A stretch of 64,000 bases of DNA from Patiria miniata. Taxonomy: Eukaryota > Echinodermata > Asteroidea > Valvatida > Asterinidae. The notes below the pieces were generated by a model. That model did not search any database and was not told the origin of the DNA. It saw nothing but the letters and a program-made list of their open reading frames with translations. The stretch spans positions 3,158,811 through 3,222,810 of the forward strand of contig NW_024037062.1 in NCBI RefSeq assembly GCF_015706575.1, given 5' to 3'. Each line of letters begins with the position of its first letter. The stretch's first letter is position 1. This document shows, piece by piece, positions 35,354 to 47,346 of this stretch. Made by a program: the position numbers and the translations under genes.

Positions 35354-37945
35354 AAAAGGGATGGGACCATTGATCTCCATATACACAGACTGGATAGGAC
35401 ATCGCGCAGTGTTTGTGCACGAATGCGCGGCCGAACAATGGCGGCGCGTTTACTGTCAGACGGGTAAACGCGCATTGTGCTTTCACTTTGTTTACTTTGG
35501 AAAATGGATTATTGGGTGAAATTTTTCTTACAGGAGGGAGTTCAAGCGCTCCTCCAAAACAATCTTTAAAAAAAAAATAACTGAACGATGAAGAGTTACC
35601 CTCAATCCCTCCAAACAGCTTTTCCACACTTTCTTGATATACACTTTCTTATTATGCATTTTCGAAATTCAAGAACCCCCCATTTCCTTTTCCCTTTTTT
35701 TTTTTAAATCCCTCCTCCTCCCAAAAATGATTGTAAGTAAATTGCCATTTTATTTTTGGCACATTGGTCATTAGAGCACACTGAATTACTCCATCAATTA
35801 AATGAATAATTGTAATAATAATAGGCTGAAATGACATTATATTTTTTTAAACTGAACACTCACACGATAAATCAAATGATTGATATATTTATTGAAAACC
35901 TGAACATAAACCAATTACAATCTAAAAGGTAAAAAACCTTAATTTTACAAAGTAATCAGTAAATCTTCTTCCCGTCCCTAGATTGATCAGGGAATGACAT
36001 CGTTCACCTCTTGTGATATTGTGTGAAAGGAGATGAATCACAAACCAAAATAGTACTATACTAATTTTGTCAAAGAATAATTCAAGCTACGCACGGTCTT
36101 GTTTACAATTAAATGTTTAGCTATACTTCTGAAAATAAATATAATTACTTGTAAGTGTAATGGGAATCGTTTTTGTGAGCGAATATGACGGTGTTTATGG
36201 CTATAGCTAGTAATCTTATATAACGGCGTACACAACATAATTTCAAACCGTTAAAGTGCTCATTGCTTTCTTCACCATACAAACTGTCAATAATGTGACA
36301 GTCATCTTGGGAGCTTATAAAAATACTTGCGTTGAACTCCACAACTTCTTTCCAAAACCAAAATCAATCAATGTTAACAGTTCCACATCGTAAAAATTGA
36401 TTAAGTCAAACGCTCAGATGCCTATCACATCGCATGTTCCATTCAGTGGATGATACAGTCGATTCCATCCCTCCGTGAAGTTCTCCATTTTCGTCCGGCT
36501 CGGTCTAGCCTTTCGCCCAGGCCTTCGTGGCTTAGAGCGGCGGAGTTGCGAAGACCCGAAGCGACAGGAGCAAAGATTAAGTCAGCACGCACGAGTGGCA
36601 AAGCCACGAGGCCTTTTGCAACTTGATTTTGTTGAATTATTCATAGTTTTTATGCAAAATAAGACGCGTGCTGAAGGTTAACCAATCACAACGCGGATTT
36701 TGCCTAGTTGCTTCCATTTTTAAAAGAAGGGTGAGTAAGGAAACCGTAAGAGCAAATAACTGTAAGTTCAGATGAAAAATAAGTTCATACCCTCAAATAA
36801 TTTGTTGAAATACCTTTATAAGTAAAGTTAAAATAAGATAATGTAATAACAATTACGCAGTCACGATCTTGTGTTAAACTAGACTCGCATTTTTTGTTTT
36901 GAAATTTTGTGCAAGCATCCGACGTGACGCGTCGACGCGTCCGCGTCCGGGTGGTAGCCACGCACGCACGAAAAGGCTGATGATTGGTTGGAATTTTGCT
37001 ACCCTGTTGGGGTAGCAAAAATCGAGATTATAAAGAAAAACATAAGAATTTCTCGACAAGTTGCAAAAGGCCCTCGTGGCTTCGCCACTCGCATGTGTGG
37101 TCTCCATCTCCAGTCGCTTCGCGTTCGCCGTTTTGAATGCGGGCAAGTTAAGCCACGATGGCGTTGGTGAAAGGCTAGGCTCGGTCCTGCAGCTGGTGGT
37201 TTTTGCTATATGGCTTTGCTGAAGTTCTTTGTTTGATATGAAGGTCAATCGGCCAGTTGTGCAGTAAGTTAGCATAAACCATCTCCTCGGTTTCTCTTTA
37301 TAAAGAAAAGAATAGAAACATTTCGGTAGGCGATAAGCCAAGGCAGACATAATTCAATCAGATTTTGCATATAAAAGTTATTCGAATAAATCTTAAACAA
37401 GTCAACTTTTGTTCATTGCCATTGCCGGGTCAATCATGCACGTTTAGGCCTAGGTATGCCTTTTAAAGAAAAATGATGCCGACCACTGAGTATGAGTGTA
37501 TGACAGGCCTAGATCGCATGGAATTTGAACAGAATATCTCGCTAGCTACCACACAGGCCCGTCCCCTCAAACTCAGAGCGACATAATTTGCTTTGTCATT
37601 CCCATTTTCATATTTCTCCATGCCATGATGTAAAGGCCTCGTTAAAGGCCTCGTTAAAAACAACGCTCCTTACTTCCCGACTCCAACAATCTAATGCTGC
37701 GCACACCTTGACTATACTCCTCGTCGATTTTGATCAATTTAGATCTCTGTTTCTTTTATTCTTTCAAAAATGACAAAGAAAGCGAAGAAAACCCAACTTC
37801 ATTTCTTAATCCTCCATTCGAAAGTGTACACAATTCGAAATGCGAATTTGTGTTCTTTACCCTTTTCAAAATACGCGCGCGCGGACGCACGTTCGTACGC
37901 GATGTCCTATCCAGTCTGTGTATATGGAGATCAATGGATGGGACG
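35354..37945. repeat. Pair of ~50-bp inverted repeats 2.5 kb apart
   Basis: TTGATCTCCATATACACAGA then CTGGATAGGACATCGCG at about 35371-35407 is repeated inverted at about 37899-37936 (GCGATGTCCTATCCAG then TCTGTGTATATGGAGATCAA). Between them lie a foldback element (36494-37200) and a plain spacer. They could be the ends of one composite mobile unit. Confidence 0.65.
36494..37200. mobile_element. Foldback element with ~140-bp arms
   Basis: The left arm (36494-36640, containing CGAGTGGCAAAGCCACGAGG and CCTTTTGCAACTTGA) is an imperfect inverse of the right arm (37050-37195, containing TTGCAAAAGGCCCTCGTGGC and GAAAGGCTAGGCTCGGTCC). A compact hairpin TTTTGCTACCC-TGTT-GGGGTAGCAAAA lies at 36994-37020. 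No coding frame is supported. Confidence 0.7.
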
Positions 37946-38006
37946 AACAGGCACGGTGAATGGAACCAACATGCACGGTTATGACGTAGGCCGTGCAATG
38001 GTTTGA

Positions 38007-38525
38007 TTAAAGCTATAGTCCATCATTTGCAGCCATCCGAAAAGTAACTGGCGTAATTACTGTTGAAAAACAAACTTGGTTGAAAGATAGTAAGGGAACT
38101 AAACTCCCTGTGAAATTATTCTTTCTGGGAAGCTGTCATTTTGAAGTAATCAACGAAAGAAGGCATTTCCAACGGTGATTCTTAAGAAGCACCGTAGGAA
38201 AATTTAAATTAGTAGTTCGTTTTGTTATTCAGCGCAGCGCGCACAAGTATTGGAACGACGCACACGCGCGCGCGGTTGTTATAATTCGTCGGATCAGTGC
38301 GCGACGCCGCGTATAGCTGCAATTCAAAACAATTCAAAACATGATTCAGTAACTTTTGATTTGAAATTGAGATCTTAGAATGCTGCTTTTCTCGGAATGT
38401 ACAGCTGAAGCTTAGCTGAAACTTCATCAGGTTAGTTGTTAAGTATCCTTCATTAGATTTTGAACAATACTGTTGCTTCAAACGAACAAAATGCACTAAT
38501 TACAAATGATGGACTATAGCTTTAA
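38007..38525 (+). mobile_element. CTATAGTCCATCATTTG MITE, copy 2
   Basis: The ends TTAAAGCTATAGTCCATCAT and ATGATGGACTATAGCTTTAA are near-perfect inverted repeats beginning and ending in TTAA. The interior matches 20421-20950 in inverted orientation. It is 519 bp and lies in the spacer between the transporter copies. Confidence 0.85.
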
Positions 38526-39166
38526 TGAATGCCGCGCGACCCGCTCAATGACAAGGATTTACTTCGGTGTAACATAATAGAAACCATATAAAATGCGATC
38601 GAAGAATGGAAATACCTTTTTTTGGGGGGGGGGGACATCAGCCGAAATCATTTGGTCACAGTCTCGCTTCGAGCAGATAGTAATTACTTTCATCTTATTG
38701 TTCATTTTATTACTTTCTCGTCCAATCACCTGATTGGACGAGAGTGCATCACGTGGTGATGCACTGTACCGTCCATTCTATTCACGAATATTCATGGCGA
38801 TAAAACGATCGAGACAAACTAAAATAATGGATGTGTGCCCAAAATCAGTGGCGTTAATCCGTGTCAACGAGCGGTGGAAATGGGGGATGACCAGACCGCA
38901 AAATCATGAAATTGCCCGCCGTGGAAATGGGAGGGGGGGGGGGCAGGCATCACGATATTCTAGGGGGCGCTGTTCATGAAATTGACATGGAATGCAAACA
39001 GGTTTTATTTATATCCATCTCAACGTAAAATTAAATAAGCAGAGCTACTTATATGACGACTAATAATTGTGAAAGATTGAATAAAATATTTTGGGAAAAC
39101 AAATCCTGTGCAGTGGCTTCGCTTCCTTGCCTTTGAATTTAGTTTTCTGACACACTAATGTTCAGC

Positions 39167-42100
39167 TTACATTGTCACCTGATTGCATTGACCCTCAGGA
39201 TATTGTAACTCATGTTGCTGATCACGTGATGCGGATGAGTAACATGAACCACCTGACCGAATCTTTCTCCGCACTGGAATGAACAGAAATGCCGCCGAAG
39301 CGCAAACAAAGATGGCGGCGATGACGAGAAGACTGGCGAAATAGCTCCCAGTGACATCAAACAGTGAACCTGACAACAAAGCAAGAGAACAAAAATACGA
39401 ATAGACGTGTTACTAACACAAATCGAGAAGAACATCAGTGGTTCATGTCGGGCTTGAACTCGAGCTCATGATCTTCAGTCAGAGTCAAAAACACCGGTCA
39501 AAAACCGAGCCCTGTTTATCTGCGTCAGATTCCGTAACACGTGGGCTCAAATTCAATCTCGGACTCAGGCATATGGACTCGAGACCAAGTTCAAATTATG
39601 ATTAAGAAACAACTGGTTCAGTTAAAACAAGGAAGGCTTAAAAGAGTGAAATAAAAGTGCCAAAAATTACTGTTATTGTTATTACAATTTTGCGACTCGA
39701 GCCTGAGCCTGGTCATGTCAAACTGCCTAAGTTTAGTTCGTGCCCATTTGATTTAGAAATTGTAGCTTGCTCGAATATTTCTGCAGCTTGAGATGGAGCC
39801 GAAGCCATACAGGAGAACGAGGTTTCGAAAATCCCAATGTTACAGTACTGTACCTGATAAAGGAGCACTGACTAGGATCCCGAACCCCGGTGGGACCAAA
39901 GTTAGAACCATGACGGTACTGGGTCCATACTTCTCCAAGAACAATTCTGCGCCCGCGGCATACAGTACTCCATACGCTCCCGATCGCAGAAAACCAGATG
40001 CTGAAACAGATGTTGTGTTTTAGTCTTTAAATAAAACCCTTCGTTTTTTTATACCAGTGTTTGGGTGTAGGAAGACCGTGGACCTTAGAGAGCAATAAGA
40101 ATAAATCAGATGTCCTCGGTAAGAAATGTTGTCAGAAATGGTCCACGGTAGTGATTTCCATAGTGCAATTGGGAAAAAATTATATCCGAAGATATAGCAA
40201 CAAGAAAAGTATTACACAGAGGTCCTCGCAAGTGATTTTGCCATTTTGATTGGGAAGTCATGTTATTTGATTCTTAACTTTCAATCCTTCAGCAACGATT
40301 ACGTCAGGGATTCCTGAGCCTTTTAATGAATACATATAAAGCTCTTATCACAATGCTTTTCCTTCAAGCCAGGTATTTACAGAAAAAAATAAGGTAAAAC
40401 GGAGATTGAACACTTAAAACACTCACCTACTGCAATCGGCATTATTGCAGCGAACGTTTTGACAATGGTCATCAATCCCAGAGGAACGGCTGCAAGAAGA
40501 CACGAGGATACTACGACATACAGATACTTGAACGGCAGACGACCTCCTAGCAACGCAATGAGCAATTTCCCGCCAATTTCCCCACCGGCGAAGCCCATAA
40601 TGACGTAGGAGATCTGGTTGCTATGGAGATTTAGGCCGTCCATGTAACTGGCCTGCATCAGGAGGGGCGAAGATTGTTAAATCCAAATGCATTTGTCACA
40701 AGTTTGCATATGTTGTTTTCTCTAAAGAATTCATTTTGTCATGCGCACTTTAGTAAACAGTAAATAAGTACCACGGAAAGTTATTGCACAATTTTGGTGG
40801 AAAATGGAACAATCCCGTGTGATTTCTTCAGTTGAGGATGCACAAAGATTTTTTTAAATGGCTGTAAATATGCTACTTACAAAATTGATGTCGAAAAATG
40901 TCCATCCCAAGAACGTGAGGAAATTGGCAACAGACCACAACCATAACTCCAGACTTTGCATCATTCTCCACACTTCACACCAATCGGGCTTGGTATTTGA
41001 ACCCTCGTGGCTTGACACGATGGCGTCATCTAGCAGCTCAGTCCTTTCCTTTCCCTCGTTCTCCTGTTCACAACTCTCGTCGGCCCGTTCCCGTTTCCGT
41101 ACGTTTTGCATATCGTGTTCATTCTGTTCCGTGTCCTCGGATCTATTTTGCCGCGGGAAGATGTCCTCTGTAGTCGGGGGATCGGTCAGAAGCAATCCGT
41201 CGGCGATGCCCACCACGAATATCCCTCCGCTGAGAACTCTCAGTGCATTGCGCCACCCATAGTTAGTTATAAGTACTGTCAGTAATGGGCTGAAGGCGAG
41301 CAAACCTGCACGTTGGAAGAAACCAAATAAAATTCACTCTTAAAAAAAGATGTACCTTCTCCCAATGATTTGTAATATTTGAAAATCCATACCCGGTTTT
41401 GTTTGATAATGTCCCCCCCCCCCAAAAAAAAAAACAGTGGCATCTTCTTCTTCATTTTTTTTTTTTTTTTTTATAATCAGTGGATATTTAAATCGAATAC
41501 TAAAGTCAAATTTGATTGTACACAAGCGGATTTGTCAAAATATATATAAAAAATGTTCAATTCCATCCACATACCGCCCGTGGATCCCAACAAAGCGATT
41601 GCACTCGCACGGGCGAAGTTGCCTTTCGCAAACCATTCCAGCAACAGTTGAAGCGATGAATGAAGCGTGAGATTGGCGCCAACACCCGATAGGACTCCGT
41701 ACGTTATGAAGGCGTAGCCTAGGGCCGGTACGAATGACGTCGTCAACAGTCCTGTGCAGTACAACACGAGCCCAATCAGCGTGACTGCCCTCTTGCTTAG
41801 CCTCTGCTCGAGCAGAACGGTGACGGGACTGAAGAGTCGGGCTAAGGCGGCCGATAAAGACCCCAACCAACCTGTCAATGGCAATTATGTTGCACACAAA
41901 ATGTATACAAAGAATTTGCATAATTAAAGAACATACATTATCATACGACTCCAAGAAACATCGTTGTCTCAAATTAGATGCCATTTTGGTCACTAAAATA
42001 CTTGACATTTTTCTTCTTCAATTCAGCTCCATGGAAAATTTACGCATATATCAATTATATGTCAGTATAAGGACCCCTTTACACAGGGCTGCGACCTTTG

Positions 42101-42912
42101 TACCAGCTATGAACGACCAAAATGGTCAAGACGCTCAATGGTCGCCTAAACCCACAAAATCCTGTTTCTATGTAACTGCTCCAGCGATCTTTTTGCCTCC
42201 ATTGAACCACCAAAACTGCAATTTTCGGGCATTTTCATGTCGAGCTACGAGCGACTTGTGCGTCCACTTATTAGCCACTTGCCTGCCTCCCCTGTGCTTC
42301 CCCTGTGCAACCTACGGCAACCAACGCCGAAATGGAGGCACATCGGCCACCACAGTCATCGTTCAATGCACGCTATTGGTCGGCCAAAGGAGGCACAAGG
42401 GAGGCAGAAGCATATCGCCCAGATTGACGGTAAAGTCTGCAACAGAACGGATCTATTACGTGGCGACCATTGGCCGACCATTGTGCATCCATCCAAATTT
42501 TCAAACATTTACGGCGACCATGGCAACCATGGCGATGTCTGAACCCTGTGTAAAGGGGGTCTAAGAGAATTCCAGAGGCTAACACAAAATCAAATTTGTT
42601 TGACACCTTTTTCAATACTAAGACCGAACCAAAATACTTTATCATCAAGCCTGATGGGTCATTTCGTCCGAACAAAACGCTATTAAAGAGAGAGAGGGAT
42701 TTAAAGTTTGTGTGCCTTGCTGCTTGGATGTTAAAAGAAAACAAAATTGGATTTGTACCTGTTATTGCCGCAGCGGACTTGAATTCGCCCTGAAGACTTA
42801 AATACAATATGCTGAAATTGAACATCGGTCCAAGAACGAGGAAATACAGCGTGAATGTTGCCAGCGTGATCACCCAATGCCACCGTCGGAGACAAGTTTG
42901 TGGGATGGCCAT
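39167..42912 (-). CDS. Monocarboxylate transporter-like (SLC16/MFS), copy B, six exons
   Basis: Exons on the minus strand: 42912-42759, 41871-41575, 41305-40881, 40652-40427, 40000-39854, 39369-39167. Exon lengths equal those of copy A except exon 3, which is 9 bp shorter, so frame is kept (484 codons, 483 residues). Membrane exons are almost unchanged: single differences such as Tyr to Phe in exon 2, Ile to Val at the end of exon 4, Cys to Phe in exon 6. The central acidic loop differs by several substitutions and small in-frame indels (NVRKRERADE for NVGERDREWERADE, IVSSHEG for IVSHEG). The frame is open upstream of the chosen Met, so a longer N terminus starting MPLCCLVFNE or MRADFCTT is possible in this copy; copy A has a stop there. 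Function as for copy A. Both genes look intact. Confidence 0.87.
42071..42562. mobile_element. Same MITE in intron 1 of transporter B, internally deleted
   Basis: It has identical ends to 32117-32714 but lacks about 109 bp that in copy A lie between GATGTCTGAAC (near 32585) and AACCCTGTG (near 32695). Short AAC homology at the two points suggests a microhomology-mediated deletion after the duplication. Confidence 0.8.
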
Positions 42913-43825
42913 TGCTGATTTCGCGTCAGTCGTCAGATGTTGTCTCTTCGTGGTACATGTAGTACAAAAGTCGGCCCTCATAGCTGTCTCATTGAACACC
43001 AAACAGCACAGCGGCATTCATGGTCCTCTTTTTATACAGCAAGTTGTTTGTTTCTGTAATTTGTATAGTCGCACAAAAAAAAACCCCGATACCAACAATC
43101 ACGGTAACCTCACTGCGAGGTCAAACTTTGTGTGCAAAACAACATATATTAGTACTTTGACAGTTCAAGGTAAATTATTGCTGGCATTTTCTCGTTGTAT
43201 TTATCGCATATACAGTACATGTGGCCTCAACTAAAGCCGAACACTTAATGCAAATGTTTATTTCTCCATTCAAAGGAACAACTTTAATTGTGATCATCTA
43301 TAAACTTCAAAAACAAGTCTTAATGCTTTTAAGACTGTAAGATTTAAGAACTGTTATTATGATAAGAAAAATATTAGAGCGATGACTAGACTTTTAACTT
43401 TCAGAAAACGCGCCTCTAGAGTAAAGTTTTTAGGTGATTAAACAGGTTAGCCGATAGTGTTAATAATTTGGGGCAGTGAGAGAATAAAGGGAGGAGTGGG
43501 GGAGAAACACTAAGCTAGAAGAACACCCATTCGTTAAAAATATAACAACAAAAAAGTGGAGATTTGTTGGACTAGGCCCCCCATAGAACTGCGCTGGAAA
43601 TAGTTTAGAACAATGCTAGTTGTAGAGATTTGTTTTTGGGAAAACAAATAATGATTAAATTAGTTTCCACGTAAATTTGCACGCTATAGCGTGGATTAAA
43701 CCGTCACTCGTAACGGCCACTGGTACAAAAAAGGGCACTTTTTTAACCCCCAAATGACACTTAAAATAACCCCTCAAAACAAGGTCACTTGTTAAACAAA
43801 AAAGAGGGGGAGGGCACTCATTGGA

Positions 43826-44200
43826 TAAAAAAAAGGCCTAGCTCGCCTCATTATTAGTCTGTGGAATATTCCCTTGCAAGGGTCTATGATATGCAAGCAG
43901 ATTCGGCGATTTATGTAACTTGACTGTGTCTTGAACTCGAGATTCTGACCATTCAGCGGGCGCCTATGATATCGAGTCTTCTGTGACCCGTTGGACGACA
44001 CCTAATCAAAGGAGTTCTAGCACCCCAGTTACTAGTCTATGGGATACCCCCTTGCACAGCAAGGGTCTATGATATGCGAGCAGATTCGGCGATTAATTAT
44101 GCAAAACAAGACTGCGTCTTGGTCTCAAGATTCTGACCATTTAGCGGGTATAACCCGCTGTAGTATTACAAAAACATAGCAGTCAAATTAACCAATCAAC
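43826..44200. repeat. Two direct copies of a ~110-bp repeat, ~185-bp period
   Basis: TTAGTCTGTGGAATATTCCC at 43854 and CTAGTCTATGGGATACCCCC at 44032 each lead to AAGGGTCTATGATATGC, AGCAGATTCGGCGATT and later AGATTCTGACCATT with AGCGGG. This is a two-unit tandem repeat directly following the duplication boundary of unit B. Confidence 0.75.
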
Positions 44201-44754
44201 AGCTTAATCCACGTTTCTAATCGAAATGACGTCACAACTTTACAGCTTTACGCTTAAGCATTTGCTTGATCACATAAATGTATCACACGTTGATTACGGA
44301 GAGGGCTCCATTGAAAAACGGAAGATACTCAGACTATTCATTTATCGGTACCATTATAAATGGTCCGTCCACGCGAGACGTATGTATGCAGCTCGGAAAA
44401 AAGTCGCCTAATCACCATTTTGCGTTGCTATTTCATCGGCAATGTACATCTCAAATCAAAACATTAAAATGTATTATGTAAGTCTCGATGAAATTATCTC
44501 AATAAATGTTGACTCCGAACAAAATAAAAGTTAAAACACTCCCCCCCCCCCCCCCTGCTGAAAGCCATAAGCACAACCAAAGCCGCAGGGAACATCTGCT
44601 TACAAGCCCATATTTTTAAAATAATGTCAAGGTAGGGCTCCACTGTACTGTAACCGGTCATTTCGGCACCTTGTCCACTCGGCACCCACCAACTCGGTAC
44701 CAAAACTGTTAAATAAATATGCATTAGCAAGTGACCTACGTGCGTAGAGGGTAG

Positions 44755-45167
44755 TAATTGACCAACCCCCTAACCCCCTCAGATCTCGGCCATCGAGTGA
44801 CGAACAATTATGAAACTCGGTGAATGCATAGAACAACTTAACATGAACATACCCAAGAAATTTCATGACTACAGGTTAAAGGGTTTTGGAATTATGGCTA
44901 ATTAATTATTCATATGCACCAATGGTAATTCTGCTTGTGTACATTATGGGGAGATTCAGTTTTTGCGGCGCGTATAGCGCCCGTAATTATTTTCGCTACG
45001 CGCTTACCCATGCTCGGAATTTATGTTTTTGGTATCAAAAGATGCTCAAGACTCGAGGCTTAAAAGTCAGGAAAGCTTGGGTTGGGGCATTTTTTTGCAA
45101 AGGTATCGCGGGAAAAATTGAACGGGGTGGGGGTGCGGATTCCGCCCTCTGGCCCTTTTAGGGTTAA
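44755..45167 (-). mobile_element. TTAA-flanked CCCTAAAAGGGCC transposon, copy 2 (one end)
   Basis: The right end GGCCCTTTTAGGG is followed by TTAA (45164-45167). The interior (CGGCCATCGAGTGACGAA, ACCCAAGAAATTTCATGACT) is the inverse of 18597-18978. The distal end near 44755 is truncated. It lies 340 bp upstream of the desaturase first exon. Confidence 0.75.
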
Positions 45168-45910
45168 GGTCGATGAAATACGTACTCTTCAAAGTGCGCT
45201 AGAAGCCTGCCTGATGTTCATAAGCTGTCGTGCTTTCACAATTTTATAGTGGTCTTTTTAATGACTCCGTACGGCAAACATATCTGTGAAGCCTATATTC
45301 ACAGAAGCCAGTACAACTAAAACCTAAAGTATCGAAATCGATGCGTGGCAAGATGAGAAACAATAGTCAATTTTTGTCTGGCCTAAAGTTTGTTGGTCCC
45401 ATTAACGATCAAAGATAACTGAGGTGGCCACTCATTATAACGCTCACCTTAAATCAGACACTGCCGTATACCCATACCATGTTTGATACCTCTAGGTTCA
45501 GTTAGATATGGCCGTCTCAAAAGCTGGAGTTTTATCCTTCATCCTGCCGGTCTTCCTGGCAGGTTTCGTCACCCGTCCTTCGATCATTGAAGATTCAGCT
45601 AAGCAGCTCGCTAATCACGTGCAGAATGCCAACATTTCAGCTGAGGTTGTTTCTGAGAAAATCAACCAAGTCGTCCACAGTTCTGGCTTCAAGTTTCTTC
45701 TTGTCTACGGACTTGCTGCCGTGCTGACTTACTTGGCTGTTCAGCTGTACAAGGCGGTGACTGAGCCCTTGGCACTCTACTGCGATGAGACCAAATATAC
45801 GTATTTAGTGGACGGCCCAGCCGACGGCAAATCGGCTGAGAAACGAGTGAGGGATTTGAAGAGATGTCGGAAGGTCGGAGACGTTCCCATATTGGATACG
45901 CGGAAAAAAG

Positions 45911-47346
45911 GTGTATATTAACAAAGCTTTTTAGCATGAAATTTACCAATGCAAACATTGTGCGAAGTATCCAATGCCAACTTTCTTTTAACTTAGGGGT
46001 TCACTTACAGGGTAATCACCCAACACACTGAGATTTGTTTATTTTTTTTTATTGCCGGAACATAATCAAACTTATCTAATACATAGAACGGGTCAAATGG
46101 GAAAATATGGGAATTTGGCTACATAAAACGGAAAAAATCGCGGAAAAGGGGACTCATTTTCTTCCAGCTAATCATGGTAACTCATACGGCTGTGCTTTTC
46201 TCGGGATGTCAATTTCCAGTGGGGGGGGGGGGCACCTGGGGCGTCAACTTTTTATGGGGGGAGTGAGCCCCCCCCCCGCCAACGGCCCCCCGTAGCTTCG
46301 TTGCTGCTTTACATTCCTTCGGCTCGGTCACGTTGTAGCCTCGTCCTTCGCACGGCAGCTTCTCAGCTGCGAGTAAGGACGCTTAGCCCTTACCCCACCC
46401 AAAACATTGATGAATACCCTTTAAAAAATATGAACGAAAAGTTCCAAAGGAAAACAGTGAAAAAAAGCATCATTCTCATTGCAGAAAAAAAGCTACTTGA
46501 TTAATTTCATATTACAAAACCAAATCTGGCAGTAAAAATAATATTTTAATCTTAACTCAGTTAGTTTCTTAAAATCTCATTTGAAATTGAATGCATGTGT
46601 GTAAATCTCTGGTACTGACACCGAACTGCGCAGAGCTTCAAAATGGCATTCTGTAAACATGGCTTTAGTAATACATTCATAACCATTGGGAGCATGGTTT
46701 AATTTCAGTGATTTTTTTTCACATGAGTTCTTATGTTCTTTTAATACATAATCTCATCGGTATATCAACCTTGATTGCTTGTGTAAAAAAACCATTAGTC
46801 AAGGTTTATTTCTTATTGAGTCACCCCGGAATTCTTCTATTCGCTGGCATGGCCCCTACCATGTACCGCCTTATCCAAAGGCGCTTGTGACCGCTAATCC
46901 CTTTCACGAAAACTTGTTCACGAAACGCAGTTTAATATAGTTCACAAAACACTGAATGTTCAAGGGCGTATATAGCAAGGTCATTTTGATTGGGGGTTGG
47001 ATGTTAAAAGGGCACTCGCTATATCATCCGTCCTGAAAGGAAGACAGGGTTTTCTCACTGATATCAGACATTTTCCATGTTAGCAAATTTGCTAACTTTA
47101 GTGTTCCAAGACAATATCGCCGTCTGATTGTAGTCTAGGCACCAGTTGTTAAAGAGGAGCCTAACGGCAGCGGTCGGACTATCCAACGATAGCACAAGGA
47201 AACTGGTTACCATGTCTTTGGATAGAGGCGGATGGAGCAAGCGAAGTCGAGAGGCCTCGCTCCTGTGACAAAACTTCCAAAACTTAAAACTTAATTTCCA
47301 TTTAGATTTTCGTAAACTAAATTTCTTGTTTCCCTTTCCCTGACAG
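45911..47346. other. Intron region where the Rieske exons are expected but absent
   Basis: It contains G- and C-runs at 46219-46280 like those inside nearby transposons, and otherwise AT-rich sequence. No CxH/CxxH Rieske pair and no E-N-G-A-D-x-x-H type block could be found in any plus-strand frame. Confidence 0.6.

Larger units (their letters stand above)
38729..43825. repeat. Direct duplication unit B (partner 28753-33971)
   Basis: Same orientation as unit A and about 120 bp shorter. Most of the difference is a roughly 109-bp deletion inside the intron-1 MITE. Its left edge adds the palindrome CTCGTCCAATCA-CC-TGATTGGACGAG (38717-38742), half of which lies outside the duplicated sequence. 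Confidence 0.95.

Noticed and set aside
41878..42564. Longest plus-strand open frame (228 codons), with a partner at 32168-32606
   Set aside because: It runs through the intron-1 MITE of the transporter, is rich in repeated words, lacks motifs, and lies antisense to a supported intron. It is a by-product of the element's composition.
42373..43017. 214-codon minus-strand frame starting at 43017
   Set aside because: Only its first part (42912-42759) is transporter exon 1. The rest reads through the GTAC donor into intron and MITE.
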